Shown here one piece after another: positions 1-6,118 of a stretch of 7,116 bases of DNA; within the stretch, counting starts at the first letter, position 1, and each line of letters opens with the position of its first letter. The notes under the pieces are model-generated. The model was given only the letters and a program-made list of their open reading frames with translations, ran no database searches and was not told the DNA's origin. Source of the DNA: Bacillota bacterium (GTDB lineage Bacteria > Bacillota > Clostridia > Christensenellales > Aristaeellaceae); NCBI GenBank assembly GCA_023409955.1, contig JAEYQQ010000186.1:1-7116 (forward strand), in the 5' to 3' direction. The translations under genes and the position numbers were made by a program.

Positions 1-66
1 ATTCAGGAGTTTGAACTCACGATAAAGCATTTTAATGGGCAGGCCTAATGTGCTGAGGAAAGGGGC

Positions 67-94
67 TTTTCATTTGGTCGGAATGTGCTATACT
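67..94 (+). promoter_or_regulatory. sigma-A promoter of the asparaginase gene (extended -10)
   Basis: A TTTTCA hexamer (67-72, 4 of 6 matches to TTGACA) is followed after 16 bp by TATACT (89-94). The -10 is preceded by TG one base upstream (86-87), the extended -10 form that compensates for a weak -35. Predicted transcription start is near 101, giving a short leader of about 23 nt. The position also argues against a GTG start at 85 for the gene, because that codon lies inside the promoter. Confidence 0.65.
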
Positions 95-123
95 TTTTGA
101 AGATCACAAATGGAGGATATTCC

Positions 124-1095
124 ATGAAAACCATTGCCCTGCTGGCCACAGGCGGAACCATCGCCAGCTCCCCCACCAAGGATGGTCTTGCCCCGACACT
201 TCCTGCCCAGGAGCTTGTACGGCTTTCTGGCGTTGATAGCCTTTGCCAAATCGTCAGCGTGGATGTGTTCTCTATGGACTCCAGTAATATACAACCGGAA
301 GAGTGGCGCATTTTAGCAAAGGCCGCCCATGATGCGCTGATGCATTGTGATGGTGTTGTCATCACCCACGGTACTGACACCATGGCCTATTCTGCCGCTG
401 CACTGTCTTACATGCTGCTAGGCCACGACAAGCCTGTTATTTTTACAGGCGCTCAGCTTCCCATCACCCATCCCTTGTCTGACGCCATCCCCAATATGCA
501 TTGCGCCTTTGCCGCAGCACTGACAGGCGTAGCAGGAACGTATGTTACCTTTCATCAAAAAATTATTTCCGGTACACGCGCAGTTAAGACACGTACCACA
601 AGCTTTGATGCCTTCGATAGCGTTAACGCCCCCCTGGCCGGTTTTGTAGACGGGGATGGCGTACACTTTACTAGTCCCCAGCCCTGTGCTGAAGGATATC
701 AACTCCGGGACGAAATCGACCCACGGGTGTTTTTGCTGAAACTGATGCCTGGCACCCTACCGGATGTGTTTGACTGGATTGTATCTGCCGGATATAAAGG
801 CGTGGTCATTGAAGCCTTTGGCCTGGGCGGACTGCATTACATACGACGGAACCTGGTGGATAAGCTGCACATGCTGGCGGAAAAGGGGCTGTATGCCCTT
901 GTGGTCACCCAATGCCTGTATGAAAAGGCAGATTTCACTGTGTATGAGGTGGGCAGCCGAATCCTTTCCAGCCATGTGTTTTCGGGCCGTGACATGACAA
1001 CAGAGGCAGCCGTCACCAAACTGATGTGGGCATTGGGGCAAGGGGAGCCTGATAAATATTTGAAACAATGCCTGTGTGGAGAGAGCTGCAGTTAA
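124..1095 (+). CDS. ansA: L-asparaginase, type I-like (cytoplasmic)
   Basis: Predicted to hydrolyse L-asparagine to L-aspartate and ammonia in the cytoplasm. The 323-residue product has the family's two threonine motifs: TGGTIAS near the N-terminus (T12 as nucleophile) and THGTDTM at 81-87 (T84, D85). K155 in the GTRAVKTRTTSFDAF segment is the likely catalytic lysine. The FDAFxSxNxP segment, the TQC segment (262-264) and the GRDMTTEAAVTKL segment (288-300) resemble the cytoplasmic AnsA type, and no signal peptide is present. Length fits the family. The ATG at 124 is chosen because GGAGG lies 7 nt upstream (112-116) and because the TGGTIAS motif falls at its usual distance from the N-terminus; a longer GTG start at 85 would overlap the promoter. 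The gene appears monocistronic, with its own promoter and a terminator downstream. Physiological substrate preference (Asn against Gln) cannot be read from sequence. Confidence 0.93.
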   Translation: MKTIALLATGGTIASSPTKDGLAPTLPAQELVRLSGVDSLCQIVSVDVFSMDSSNIQPEEWRILAKAAHDALMHCDGVVITHGTDTMAYSAAALSYMLLGHDKPVIFTGAQLPITHPLSDAIPNMHCAFAAALTGVAGTYVTFHQKIISGTRAVKTRTTSFDAFDSVNAPLAGFVDGDGVHFTSPQPCAEGYQLRDEIDPRVFLLKLMPGTLPDVFDWIVSAGYKGVVIEAFGLGGLHYIRRNLVDKLHMLAEKGLYALVVTQCLYEKADFTVYEVGSRILSSHVFSGRDMTTEAAVTKLMWALGQGEPDKYLKQCLCGESCS

Positions 1096-1096
1096 T

Positions 1097-1143
1097 GCAC
1101 CTCCATCCGTCACCCTTTGGGTGACACCTACCTACAGGAGGGC
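1097..1143 (+). repeat. hairpin-rich intergenic element, possible dispersed repeat copy
   Basis: Just after the asparaginase stop there is a perfect 7-bp stem with a TTT loop: GTCACCC (1109-1115) and GGGTGAC (1119-1125). It is enclosed by a CCTCC/GGAGG pairing (1100-1104 with 1137-1141). From memory, many gut Clostridia carry intergenic palindromic repeats of the same architecture (an outer CTCTCC/GGAGAG arm around a GTCAC/GTGAC hairpin). Membership in such a family is inference; only the hairpin is seen. No U-run follows, so it is not itself a terminator. Confidence 0.45.
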
Positions 1144-1147
1144 AAAT

Positions 1148-1188
1148 AAAAAGAGGGAAACAGTTGTGTAAACTGTTCCCTCTTTTTT
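1148..1188. terminator. bidirectional intrinsic terminator between asparaginase and glyQS
   Basis: The arms 1148-1165 and 1171-1188 pair over about 17 bp with one bulged A and a 5-nt loop (GTGTA). The stem contains AGAGGGAA and TTCCCTCT and is flanked by an A-run on the left (1148-1152) and a T-run on the right (1183-1188), so the transcript in either direction ends in a stem plus U-run. It lies 53 nt after the asparaginase stop and 10 nt after the glyQS stop, serving both convergent genes. Confidence 0.9.
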
Positions 1189-1198
1189 GCTTAATAAA

Positions 1199-2587
1199 TC
1201 AAAACACCAGTCGCTTTTCGATGTACTCTTTCAAGTCTGCAATGGCTACTCGATCTTGGGCCATGGTATCACGGTCGCGGATGGTAACGGTGTTGTTTTC
1301 CAGCGTATCAAAATCCACGGTGATGCACATGGGGGTGCCGATTTCATCCTGCCGGCGGTAGCGCTTGCCGATGGAGCCGGACTCATCATAATCCACCATG
1401 AAGTACTTGCTCAGCTCCTGTTGAACTTCAGATGCCAGGCCGCCCAGTTTGTTCTTCTGCAATGGCAGAACGGCTGCTTTAAAGGGGGCCAGGAAGGGAT
1501 GCAGGTGCAGCACCGTGCGGACATCGCCGCCTTCCAGCTCCTGCTCCTCATAGGAATCACAAAGGAATGCCAGAGCAGCGCGATCTGCACCCAGAGCCGG
1601 CTCCACCACATAAGGAACATACCGCTCGTTGGTAACGGGGTCGATATATTCCATGTTTTCACCGCTGACGGACTGATGGGCCTTTAGGTCAAAGTCCGTA
1701 CGATCGGCAATGCCCCACAGTTCACCCCAGCCAAAGGGGAACAGGAACTCAAAATCGGTGGTGGCTTTGGAATAGTGGCTCAGTTCCTCCGGCTTATGAT
1801 CCCGAAGCCGCAGGCTTTCTTCTTTCATACCCAAGGATAGCAGCCAGTCCCGGCAAAAGCTGCGCCAGTACTGGAACCACTCCAAATCCTCGCCGGGTTT
1901 GCAGAAGAACTCCATTTCCATCTGCTCAAACTCACGGGTACGAAAAACAAAGTTGCCGGGCGTGATTTCATTGCGGAAGGATTTACCCACCTGGGCAACG
2001 CCCATGGGGAGCTTGCGGCGGGTGGTGCGGACAATATTCTTGAAGTTGACAAAGATGCCCTGAGCTGTTTCCGGGCGTAGGTAGATTTCGTTGGCGGAAT
2101 CATCCGTCACGCCCTGGAAGGTTTTGAACATCATGTTAAACTTGCGGATGCCTGTAAAATCAGTCTTGCCGCAGGTCGGACAGGGCAGCTTGTTCTCGGC
2201 GATATAAGCTTCCAGCTTGTCGTTGCTCCAACCGTCAGCTTGCAGCTCTTCACCCTTGGAGGCTGCGTAGTCCTCAATCAGCTTATCAGCGCGAAAGCGT
2301 GCCTTGCAGGCTTTGCAATCCATAAGCGGATCGTTAAAGTTACCAACATGGCCGGAGGCTACCCAGACATTGCGGTTCATCAGGATGGCGCTGTCCAGAC
2401 CCACATTGTATTTGCTCTCCTGAACAAACTTGCGCCACCAGGCGCGCTTCACATTGTTTTTGAACTCAACACCCAACGGGCCGTAATCCCAGGAATTGGC
2501 CAGACCGCCGTAAATTTCTGATCCAGCAAAAATAAAGCCCCTGCCTTTGCACAGGGCTACCAGCTTATCCATAGTCAGCGCTGCCAT
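1199..2587 (-). CDS. glyQS: glycine--tRNA ligase, single-chain (alpha2, eukaryote/archaeal-like) type
   Basis: Charges tRNA-Gly with glycine using ATP. The 462-residue protein is the homodimeric class II type rather than the alpha2beta2 GlyQ/GlyS form. Visible landmarks in order: the GSEIYGGLANSWDYGPLG segment (22-39, motif 1 region), a C91-x2-C94 pair and a C136-x2-C139 pair that could bind zinc, RPETAQGIF (171-179), motif 2 FRNE (204-207) followed by FRTREFEQMEMEFF, motif 3 with GADRAALA (333-340), and a C-terminal anticodon-binding domain from about 357. The ATG at 2587 is preferred: GGAGGGG lies about 8 nt upstream, whereas the longer ATG at 2623 falls within the -10 element. The gene follows nrdG on the same strand but has its own strong promoter, so it need not depend on the nrd transcript. 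No T-box leader is present. Confidence 0.96.
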   Translation of the reverse strand: MAALTMDKLVALCKGRGFIFAGSEIYGGLANSWDYGPLGVEFKNNVKRAWWRKFVQESKYNVGLDSAILMNRNVWVASGHVGNFNDPLMDCKACKARFRADKLIEDYAASKGEELQADGWSNDKLEAYIAENKLPCPTCGKTDFTGIRKFNMMFKTFQGVTDDSANEIYLRPETAQGIFVNFKNIVRTTRRKLPMGVAQVGKSFRNEITPGNFVFRTREFEQMEMEFFCKPGEDLEWFQYWRSFCRDWLLSLGMKEESLRLRDHKPEELSHYSKATTDFEFLFPFGWGELWGIADRTDFDLKAHQSVSGENMEYIDPVTNERYVPYVVEPALGADRAALAFLCDSYEEQELEGGDVRTVLHLHPFLAPFKAAVLPLQKNKLGGLASEVQQELSKYFMVDYDESGSIGKRYRRQDEIGTPMCITVDFDTLENNTVTIRDRDTMAQDRVAIADLKEYIEKRLVF

Positions 2588-2618
2588 GATGATCCCCTCC
2601 GCGTCTTTATACCGTATC

Positions 2619-2647
2619 ATCATAGCCGGGAGAGCCTATTTTGTCAA
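2619..2647 (-). promoter_or_regulatory. consensus sigma-A promoter of glyQS
   Basis: Read on the minus strand: TTGACA (2647-2642), a 17-bp spacer, then TATGAT (2624-2619). The expected transcription start is near 2612, giving a leader of only about 25 nt that consists mainly of the ribosome binding site. This is too short to hold a T-box, which is a common control for glycyl-tRNA synthetase genes in Bacillota. Confidence 0.88.
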
Positions 2648-2708
2648 GAAATGCAAGGGAGCATTGTGAAATAAGCGGAGCCCAGCCGGATGCTACTTTA
2701 TAACCTTA

Positions 2709-3215
2709 TTACCACACAGGTGGCTGCCACAAAACAACCTGGCCGGAGGCTCTAGTTTTTTGCATATCAATGAGCCGCTGGTTGCGGCTGCCACAAAATT
2801 TCAGTTCTAATGACCTTTCTTGAAGTAAAAAGGGACCGTCCACCAGAACATCTGTTTCATTCAGAAGCGCCTGCCAGCCAGGATGCTCGCTTTGTTTGGC
2901 AAGAAGATATTCATAGGTGTAACCGGTATAGGTCCACACATTGAGGCCCTTTTGATGAGCGGCTTGTGCGATGGCTGCGCATTCCTCCGCTTGAGAAAAG
3001 GGCTCACCGCCGCTTAAGGTTACCCCATCCAGCAGCGGGTTTTTAGCCATCTTTTGAAGAATCTCGGTAACCGCCATTTCGCTGCCGCCTGATGGGTCGT
3101 GACTGTTGGGATTATGGCAGCCGGGGCAATGGTGGGGGCAGCCCTGGGCAAACACCGCGAGTCGTATGCCGGGGCCATCTACAATGGAATCGCTGACCAG
3201 GCCAGCTATGCGCAT
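2709..3215 (-). CDS. nrdG: anaerobic ribonucleoside-triphosphate reductase activating protein (radical SAM)
   Basis: Radical-SAM activase that uses a [4Fe-4S] cluster and S-adenosylmethionine to install the glycyl radical on NrdD. The 168-residue product has the cluster motif C26-x3-C30-x2-C33 in GCPHHCPGC, a DGPGIR segment before it (13-18), and LSGGEP at 67-72, the SAM-contacting GGE motif. This short length is normal for NrdG, which lacks the extra ferredoxin domain of larger activases. The ATG at 3215 is chosen because MRIAGLVSDSIVDGPG is the usual family N-terminus and AAAGGAA lies about 6 nt upstream; a TTG at 3260 would begin inside the intergenic hairpin. It lies 77 nt downstream of nrdD on the same strand and is almost certainly cotranscribed with it. 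Confidence 0.95.
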   Translation of the reverse strand: MRIAGLVSDSIVDGPGIRLAVFAQGCPHHCPGCHNPNSHDPSGGSEMAVTEILQKMAKNPLLDGVTLSGGEPFSQAEECAAIAQAAHQKGLNVWTYTGYTYEYLLAKQSEHPGWQALLNETDVLVDGPFLLQERSLELKFCGSRNQRLIDMQKTRASGQVVLWQPPVW

Positions 3216-3239
3216 AAAAGTTCCTTTCCGGAAAGAGGC

Positions 3240-3276
3240 TGCGGGGGATGCCTTCCTCAAAAGACATCCCCCCGCA
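3240..3276 (-). other. strong stem-loop between nrdD and nrdG
   Basis: In the nrdD-nrdG transcript, TGCGGGGGGATG (3276-3265) pairs with CATCCCCCGCA (3250-3240) over 11 bp with one bulged G. A further four inner pairs close a 6-nt loop (TTGAGG). No U-run follows (the next bases are GCCTCTTTCC), so it is a poor intrinsic terminator. It more likely acts as a barrier to 3' decay, a processing site or a partial attenuator setting the NrdD to NrdG ratio; that role is inference. Confidence 0.75.
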
Positions 3277-3292
3277 AAGCGACCCTATATCC

Positions 3293-5608
3293 TCACATGT
3301 TATGCTTAACCCTGTCGTGCTCTTCTTCCCGCTTGGCATTGTTGAAGCGGTTGAGGGTACCCACCAAGTATCCGGTGATGCGGCGGATGCGCTCAAAGGG
3401 GTGGCTATTTTCTTCACGGCCGCAGTTGGGGCAGCTATCGCCGATGATACCGTTATAGCCGCACACCGGGTCCCGGTCGATGGGATGATTGATGGAACCA
3501 TAACCTACGCCTTTGTCGTGCATGAAACGGACGACTTTTTCAAAGGCATCCAGGTTTTGAAGCGGATCGCCGTCCATTTCCACGTAGCTGATATGGCCAG
3601 CATTGGTCAGCTCATGATACGGGGCTTCGATGCTGATCTTATCAAAGGCGTTGATGGGGAAATACACAGGCACATGGAAGCTATTGGTGTAATAATGGCG
3701 GTCAGTCACCCCGGGGATGATGCCGAACCGCTCGCGGTCCATGCGGACAAACCGGCCAGAAAGGCCCTCGGCGGGGGTGGCCAGCAGCGTATAGTTCATC
3801 TTGCGCTCACGGCTTAGTTTATCCAGATAGGAACGCATGGAACCAATGATCTCAAGGCCCAGATTCTGGCTTTCCTCACTCTCGCCATGGTGGGCGCCGC
3901 GAAGCATCTTTAAGGTTTCCGCAAGGCCAATAAAGCCCAGGGATAAGGTGCCATGCTTTAAGACTTCGCGAATCTCATCATTCCAGCCCAGCTTTTCAGA
4001 ATCAATCCAGACGCCCTCGCCCATTAAGAAGGGAAAGTTTCGAACGCGCTTGCGGGAGATGATCTCCAAACGCTCGTCCATCTGTTCCACAGCAAGGGCC
4101 ATCTTCCGCTCCAGCTCTTCAAAGAACCATTGCAGATCACCATTGGACTTAATGGCGATACGGGGTAGATTAATAGAGGTGAAGGACAGGTTGCCGCGGC
4201 GGGGCGCTGTTTCACGCTCCGGATCATGCATATTGCCCATTACCCGGGTGCGGCAGCCCATGTAGGCGATTTCTGTTTCCGGATGGCCTTCTTTGTAGTA
4301 CTTTTTGTTAAATGGCGCATCCAGAAAGGAGAAGTTGGGGAATAAACGCTTAGCGCTGGTACGGATGGCCAGGCGGTACAGATCATAATTAGGATCGCCG
4401 GGATTGAAGGAAACACCTTCCTTGACCCGGAAAATCTGGATGGGGAAAATGGGCGTTTCGCCATGACCTAAGCCAGACTCTGTTGCCAGCAGAAGGTTGC
4501 GCACCACCATGCGGCCTTCGGGAGATGTATCCATACCGTAGTTGATGGAAGAGAAGGGTACCTGAGCGCCGGCACGGCTGTTCATGGTATTCAGGTTATG
4601 GATCAATGCTTCCATGGCCTGATAAGTAGCCTTGTCGGTTTCCTTGACAGCCTTGCTCATGACAAACTCCAGGATTTGCTCCTGCAGCTTGTCATCGCCA
4701 TGGGCGGCAAGCTTTTCTTTCAGTGCACAACGGAACGCATCACTTAACTGCAGTTCCGGAGTAAGTCCCTTTTCCTTGAGTTCCTCGATCCACTCACGCG
4801 CTGTTTGATCCGGCTCTTCCATGCCGCAAAGCAGCTCCAGGGCACGAGAGAGGTTATCACGGTAGCGTTTGATAAAGGTCTTTTTCACACCGGGCGACAT
4901 GCCGTAGTCAAAATTGACGACGCTTTGCCCGCCGTGTTGGTCATTTTGATTGGCCTGAATGGCGATACAGGCCAGCGCCGAATAGCTGTAAATATCGTTG
5001 GGCTCACGCAATACGCCATGGCCAGTGCTAAAACCGTTTTTAAACAGGTTGATCAGATCGATCTGGCAGCAGGTGGTGGTCAGGGTGTAAAAATCCATAT
5101 CGTGAATATGAATATCCCCATCCCGGTGAGCCTGAGCATGCTTGGGATTGATGACATACATGTCATAAAACTGCTTGGCACCTTCGGAGCCAAACTTGAG
5201 CATGGATCCCATGGCAGTATCACCGTTGATATTGGCATTCTCACGCTTGATGTCGGAATCTGCCGCATCTTTATAGGCAATGTCTTCGAATATTTTCATC
5301 AGGCGGGTATTCATTTCCCGCACACGGCTGCGCTCAGCACGATAAAGGATATAGGCCTTGGCGGAACGCACAAAACCTTTCTCAATTAAAACCCGCTCAA
5401 CAACATCCTGGACTTCTTCCACCGTAGGGGTACCAGCAATGGCTTCGCTGCCCTCCACTTCCTCAATCACCTGCTGAGCCAGAACCTTGGCGGTTTCGAT
5501 TCCTTTTGCGCTGCCGCTGGCCTCAAAGGCCTTCAAGATCGCACGCTCAATCTTGGTGATGTCAAAGGGCATTGTCCGCCCGTCCCGCTTTTTGATGGAA
5601 GTAATCAT
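3293..5608 (-). CDS. nrdD: anaerobic (class III) ribonucleoside-triphosphate reductase, glycyl-radical enzyme
   Basis: Reduces ribonucleotides to deoxyribonucleotides under anaerobic conditions. The 771-residue protein begins with an ATP-cone allosteric domain (about 1-92, starting ITSIKKRDGRTMPFD). Catalytic-domain landmarks: HIHDMDFY (167-174), C180-C181 before QIDL (C180 aligning by eye with the first active-site cysteine), VKEGVSFNPGDPNYDLY (395-411), and MGCR (450-453), where C452 should carry the thiyl radical. The C-terminus has a zinc-knuckle-like segment with C716, C726 and C729, then RRITGY (742-747), in which G746 is the radical glycine, 25 residues from the end. Length and order are typical. 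The ATG at 5608 has GGAGG about 8 nt upstream (5621-5617). nrdG follows 77 nt later. Upstream lie a consensus promoter, an NrdR-box pair and a structured leader, so repression by NrdR when dNTPs or ATP signal sufficiency is likely. Confidence 0.97.
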   Translation of the reverse strand: MITSIKKRDGRTMPFDITKIERAILKAFEASGSAKGIETAKVLAQQVIEEVEGSEAIAGTPTVEEVQDVVERVLIEKGFVRSAKAYILYRAERSRVREMNTRLMKIFEDIAYKDAADSDIKRENANINGDTAMGSMLKFGSEGAKQFYDMYVINPKHAQAHRDGDIHIHDMDFYTLTTTCCQIDLINLFKNGFSTGHGVLREPNDIYSYSALACIAIQANQNDQHGGQSVVNFDYGMSPGVKKTFIKRYRDNLSRALELLCGMEEPDQTAREWIEELKEKGLTPELQLSDAFRCALKEKLAAHGDDKLQEQILEFVMSKAVKETDKATYQAMEALIHNLNTMNSRAGAQVPFSSINYGMDTSPEGRMVVRNLLLATESGLGHGETPIFPIQIFRVKEGVSFNPGDPNYDLYRLAIRTSAKRLFPNFSFLDAPFNKKYYKEGHPETEIAYMGCRTRVMGNMHDPERETAPRRGNLSFTSINLPRIAIKSNGDLQWFFEELERKMALAVEQMDERLEIISRKRVRNFPFLMGEGVWIDSEKLGWNDEIREVLKHGTLSLGFIGLAETLKMLRGAHHGESEESQNLGLEIIGSMRSYLDKLSRERKMNYTLLATPAEGLSGRFVRMDRERFGIIPGVTDRHYYTNSFHVPVYFPINAFDKISIEAPYHELTNAGHISYVEMDGDPLQNLDAFEKVVRFMHDKGVGYGSINHPIDRDPVCGYNGIIGDSCPNCGREENSHPFERIRRITGYLVGTLNRFNNAKREEEHDRVKHNM

Positions 5609-5639
5609 TTACACTGCCTCCTGCCTTTCATTCTTTCGT

Positions 5640-5789
5640 GTTTTTCGGAACAAAAAGCCAATCCCTGCGAATCTACGCTGGGACTGCTTCATTTACATAC
5701 ATTAATCCATGCTTACGATTCATGGGATGTGATCGTATCCGAAAACTGATCTGCTTTCTTTTTCCAGGAAAGCATGCAGTCGAAAGAGC
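5640..5789 (-). promoter_or_regulatory. long structured 5' leader of nrdD
   Basis: The predicted transcript starts near 5789 and runs about 180 nt before the nrdD ATG. On the minus strand it can form a 7-bp hairpin (5774-5768 with 5758-5752), a 6-bp hairpin (5737-5732 with 5719-5714) and a terminator-like hairpin (5686-5659). A long-range pairing, GTTTTCGGA (5746-5738) with TCCGAAAAAC (5649-5640, one bulged A), encloses the last two. I do not recognise a known riboswitch consensus. The fold is eye-derived and ligand or function is unknown. Confidence 0.4.
5651..5686 (-). terminator. terminator-like attenuator hairpin in the nrdD leader
   Basis: On the minus strand CAGTCCC (5686-5680) pairs with GGGATTG (5665-5659) including one G-U wobble. 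An A/A mismatch follows, then GCG/CGC around a 6-nt loop. The stem is followed by GC and five T (5656-5652). It lies 42 nt before nrdD inside its leader, where it could prematurely end transcription. The U-run can alternatively pair with AAAAA at 5645-5641, a possible competing fold. Confidence 0.5.
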
Positions 5790-5795
5790 ATTGTC

Positions 5796-5824
5796 ATTAT
5801 AGAGCGTCCGTATCCGGCTGTCAA
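5796..5824 (-). promoter_or_regulatory. perfect-consensus sigma-A promoter of nrdDG
   Basis: On the minus strand: TTGACA (5824-5819), exactly 17 bp, then TATAAT (5801-5796). Both hexamers match the sigma-A consensus at all six positions. Transcription should start near 5789. A promoter this strong normally needs repression, which fits the NrdR-like sites touching its -35 element. Confidence 0.92.
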
Positions 5825-5839
5825 TACCATATATGGTCA
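5824..5839. promoter_or_regulatory. NrdR box 1 (promoter-proximal)
   Basis: Contains a perfect 12-bp palindrome ACCATATATGGT (5826-5837). It matches the NrdR-box consensus (acaCwAtATaTwGtgt) at 11 of 16 positions by eye. It overlaps the outer base of the nrdD -35 element, so bound protein would block RNA polymerase. Its centre is 31 bp from that of the second box. Confidence 0.75.
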
Positions 5840-5854
5840 ATTTTCTAACATGAA

Positions 5855-5870
5855 AAACTATATATTGTGT
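5855..5870. promoter_or_regulatory. NrdR box 2 (promoter-distal)
   Basis: AAACTATATATTGTGT matches the NrdR-box consensus at 15 of 16 positions. The linker to box 1 is 15 bp, giving three helical turns between centres, the paired arrangement known for the zinc-finger/ATP-cone repressor NrdR. It lies 66 bp or more from the divergent corA promoter, so control of nrdDG is the natural reading. Confidence 0.85.
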
Positions 5871-5910
5871 GCGTTGTTGATATTGCTAGCTTTTTCAGCA
5901 TGTGTACAAT

Positions 5911-5925
5911 CAAAAATAATTTTTG
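5911..5925. repeat. AT-rich inverted repeat upstream of the corA promoter
   Basis: CAAAAAT, one central A, then ATTTTTG form a perfect 7-bp-arm inverted repeat whose edge lies 10 bp upstream of the corA -35 hexamer. It could be an operator or an UP-element-like sequence, but no named regulator's consensus is recognised and AT-rich symmetry can arise by chance. Confidence 0.3.
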
Positions 5926-5935
5926 AATCCATGCG

Positions 5936-5964
5936 TTGACAGAAGGAAAGCCAAGGCTTATGAT
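5936..5964 (+). promoter_or_regulatory. sigma-A promoter of the corA leader transcript
   Basis: TTGACA (5936-5941), a 17-bp spacer and TATGAT (5959-5964). Expected start is near 5971, which leaves a leader of about 193 nt before the corA ATG. This leader contains a short ORF and two terminator-like hairpins. Confidence 0.88.
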
Positions 5965-6025
5965 ATGGGTACGGAAGTGTTGGGCATATTCAAGCCAAAC
6001 CGCCGTAAGAAAGGAGAGGACCGCC

Positions 6026-6100
6026 GTGGAAGGCGACCCGTACAGTCCCATAAGGGCACGTACCCGCATGTCAGCGCGGTCAGCTCCCGCGGCTTTTTAA
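6026..6100 (+). CDS. putative 24-aa leader peptide (MgtL/CorL-like) upstream of corA
   Basis: A short ORF starts with GTG at 6026 and ends with TAA at 6098-6100. It encodes MEGDPYSPIRARTR followed by MSARSAPAAF. A purine-rich ribosome binding site, AAAGGAGAGGA (6010-6020), sits at good spacing and is stronger than that of corA itself. The peptide opens with acidic residues and prolines (E2, D4-P5, P8) and then becomes arginine-rich. Established background: the Mg2+-responsive MgtL peptide (MEPDPTPLP start, as I recall it for Salmonella) and CorL upstream of corA act through ribosome behaviour on Asp/Glu-Pro segments. The stop codon follows directly on the U-run of a terminator-like hairpin, the layout expected for translation-coupled attenuation. 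The ORF is seen; translation and Mg2+ sensing are inference. It may instead be a chance ORF. Confidence 0.6.
   Translation: MEGDPYSPIRARTRMSARSAPAAF
6075..6098 (+). terminator. leader terminator-like hairpin T1, overlapping the end of the leader ORF
   Basis: CGCGG (6075-6079) pairs with CCGCG (6087-6091) around a 7-nt loop, followed by GC and five T (6094-6098). The last T is the first base of the leader ORF's stop codon. A competing hairpin, GGCTT (6091-6095) with AAGCC (6099-6103), would absorb most of the U-run, so the two folds are mutually exclusive. A ribosome at the stop codon would cover both. Confidence 0.5.
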
Positions 6101-6118
6101 GCCAACGGTCAGCCTCCG

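Noticed and set aside
45..383. Minus-strand ORF across the asparaginase promoter and N-terminal region
   Set aside because: Antisense shadow of a clearly coding frame with conserved catalytic motifs; it lacks its own signals.
1187..1687. Plus-strand 166-codon ORF opposite glyQS
   Set aside because: Lies entirely opposite conserved GlyRS sequence and begins inside the terminator; a shadow frame.
2588..2623. Longer glyQS start at 2623 (12 extra residues)
   Set aside because: That ATG lies in the -10 hexamer of the promoter, while the ATG at 2587 has a strong ribosome binding site.
2655..2705. Possible terminator between nrdG and glyQS
   Set aside because: Only short, interrupted stems (for example AATGC/GCATT, and an imperfect AGC/GCT stem followed by TATTT). 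Too weak to call.
3216..3260. Longer nrdG start (TTG at 3260)
   Set aside because: The extra segment is the intergenic hairpin and ribosome binding site, and the family N-terminus begins at 3215.
5845..6069. 74-codon minus-strand ORF antisense to the corA leader
   Set aside because: No ribosome binding site, and it overlaps the corA promoter and the NrdR box. No promoter is visible for it and the product is not recognisable.
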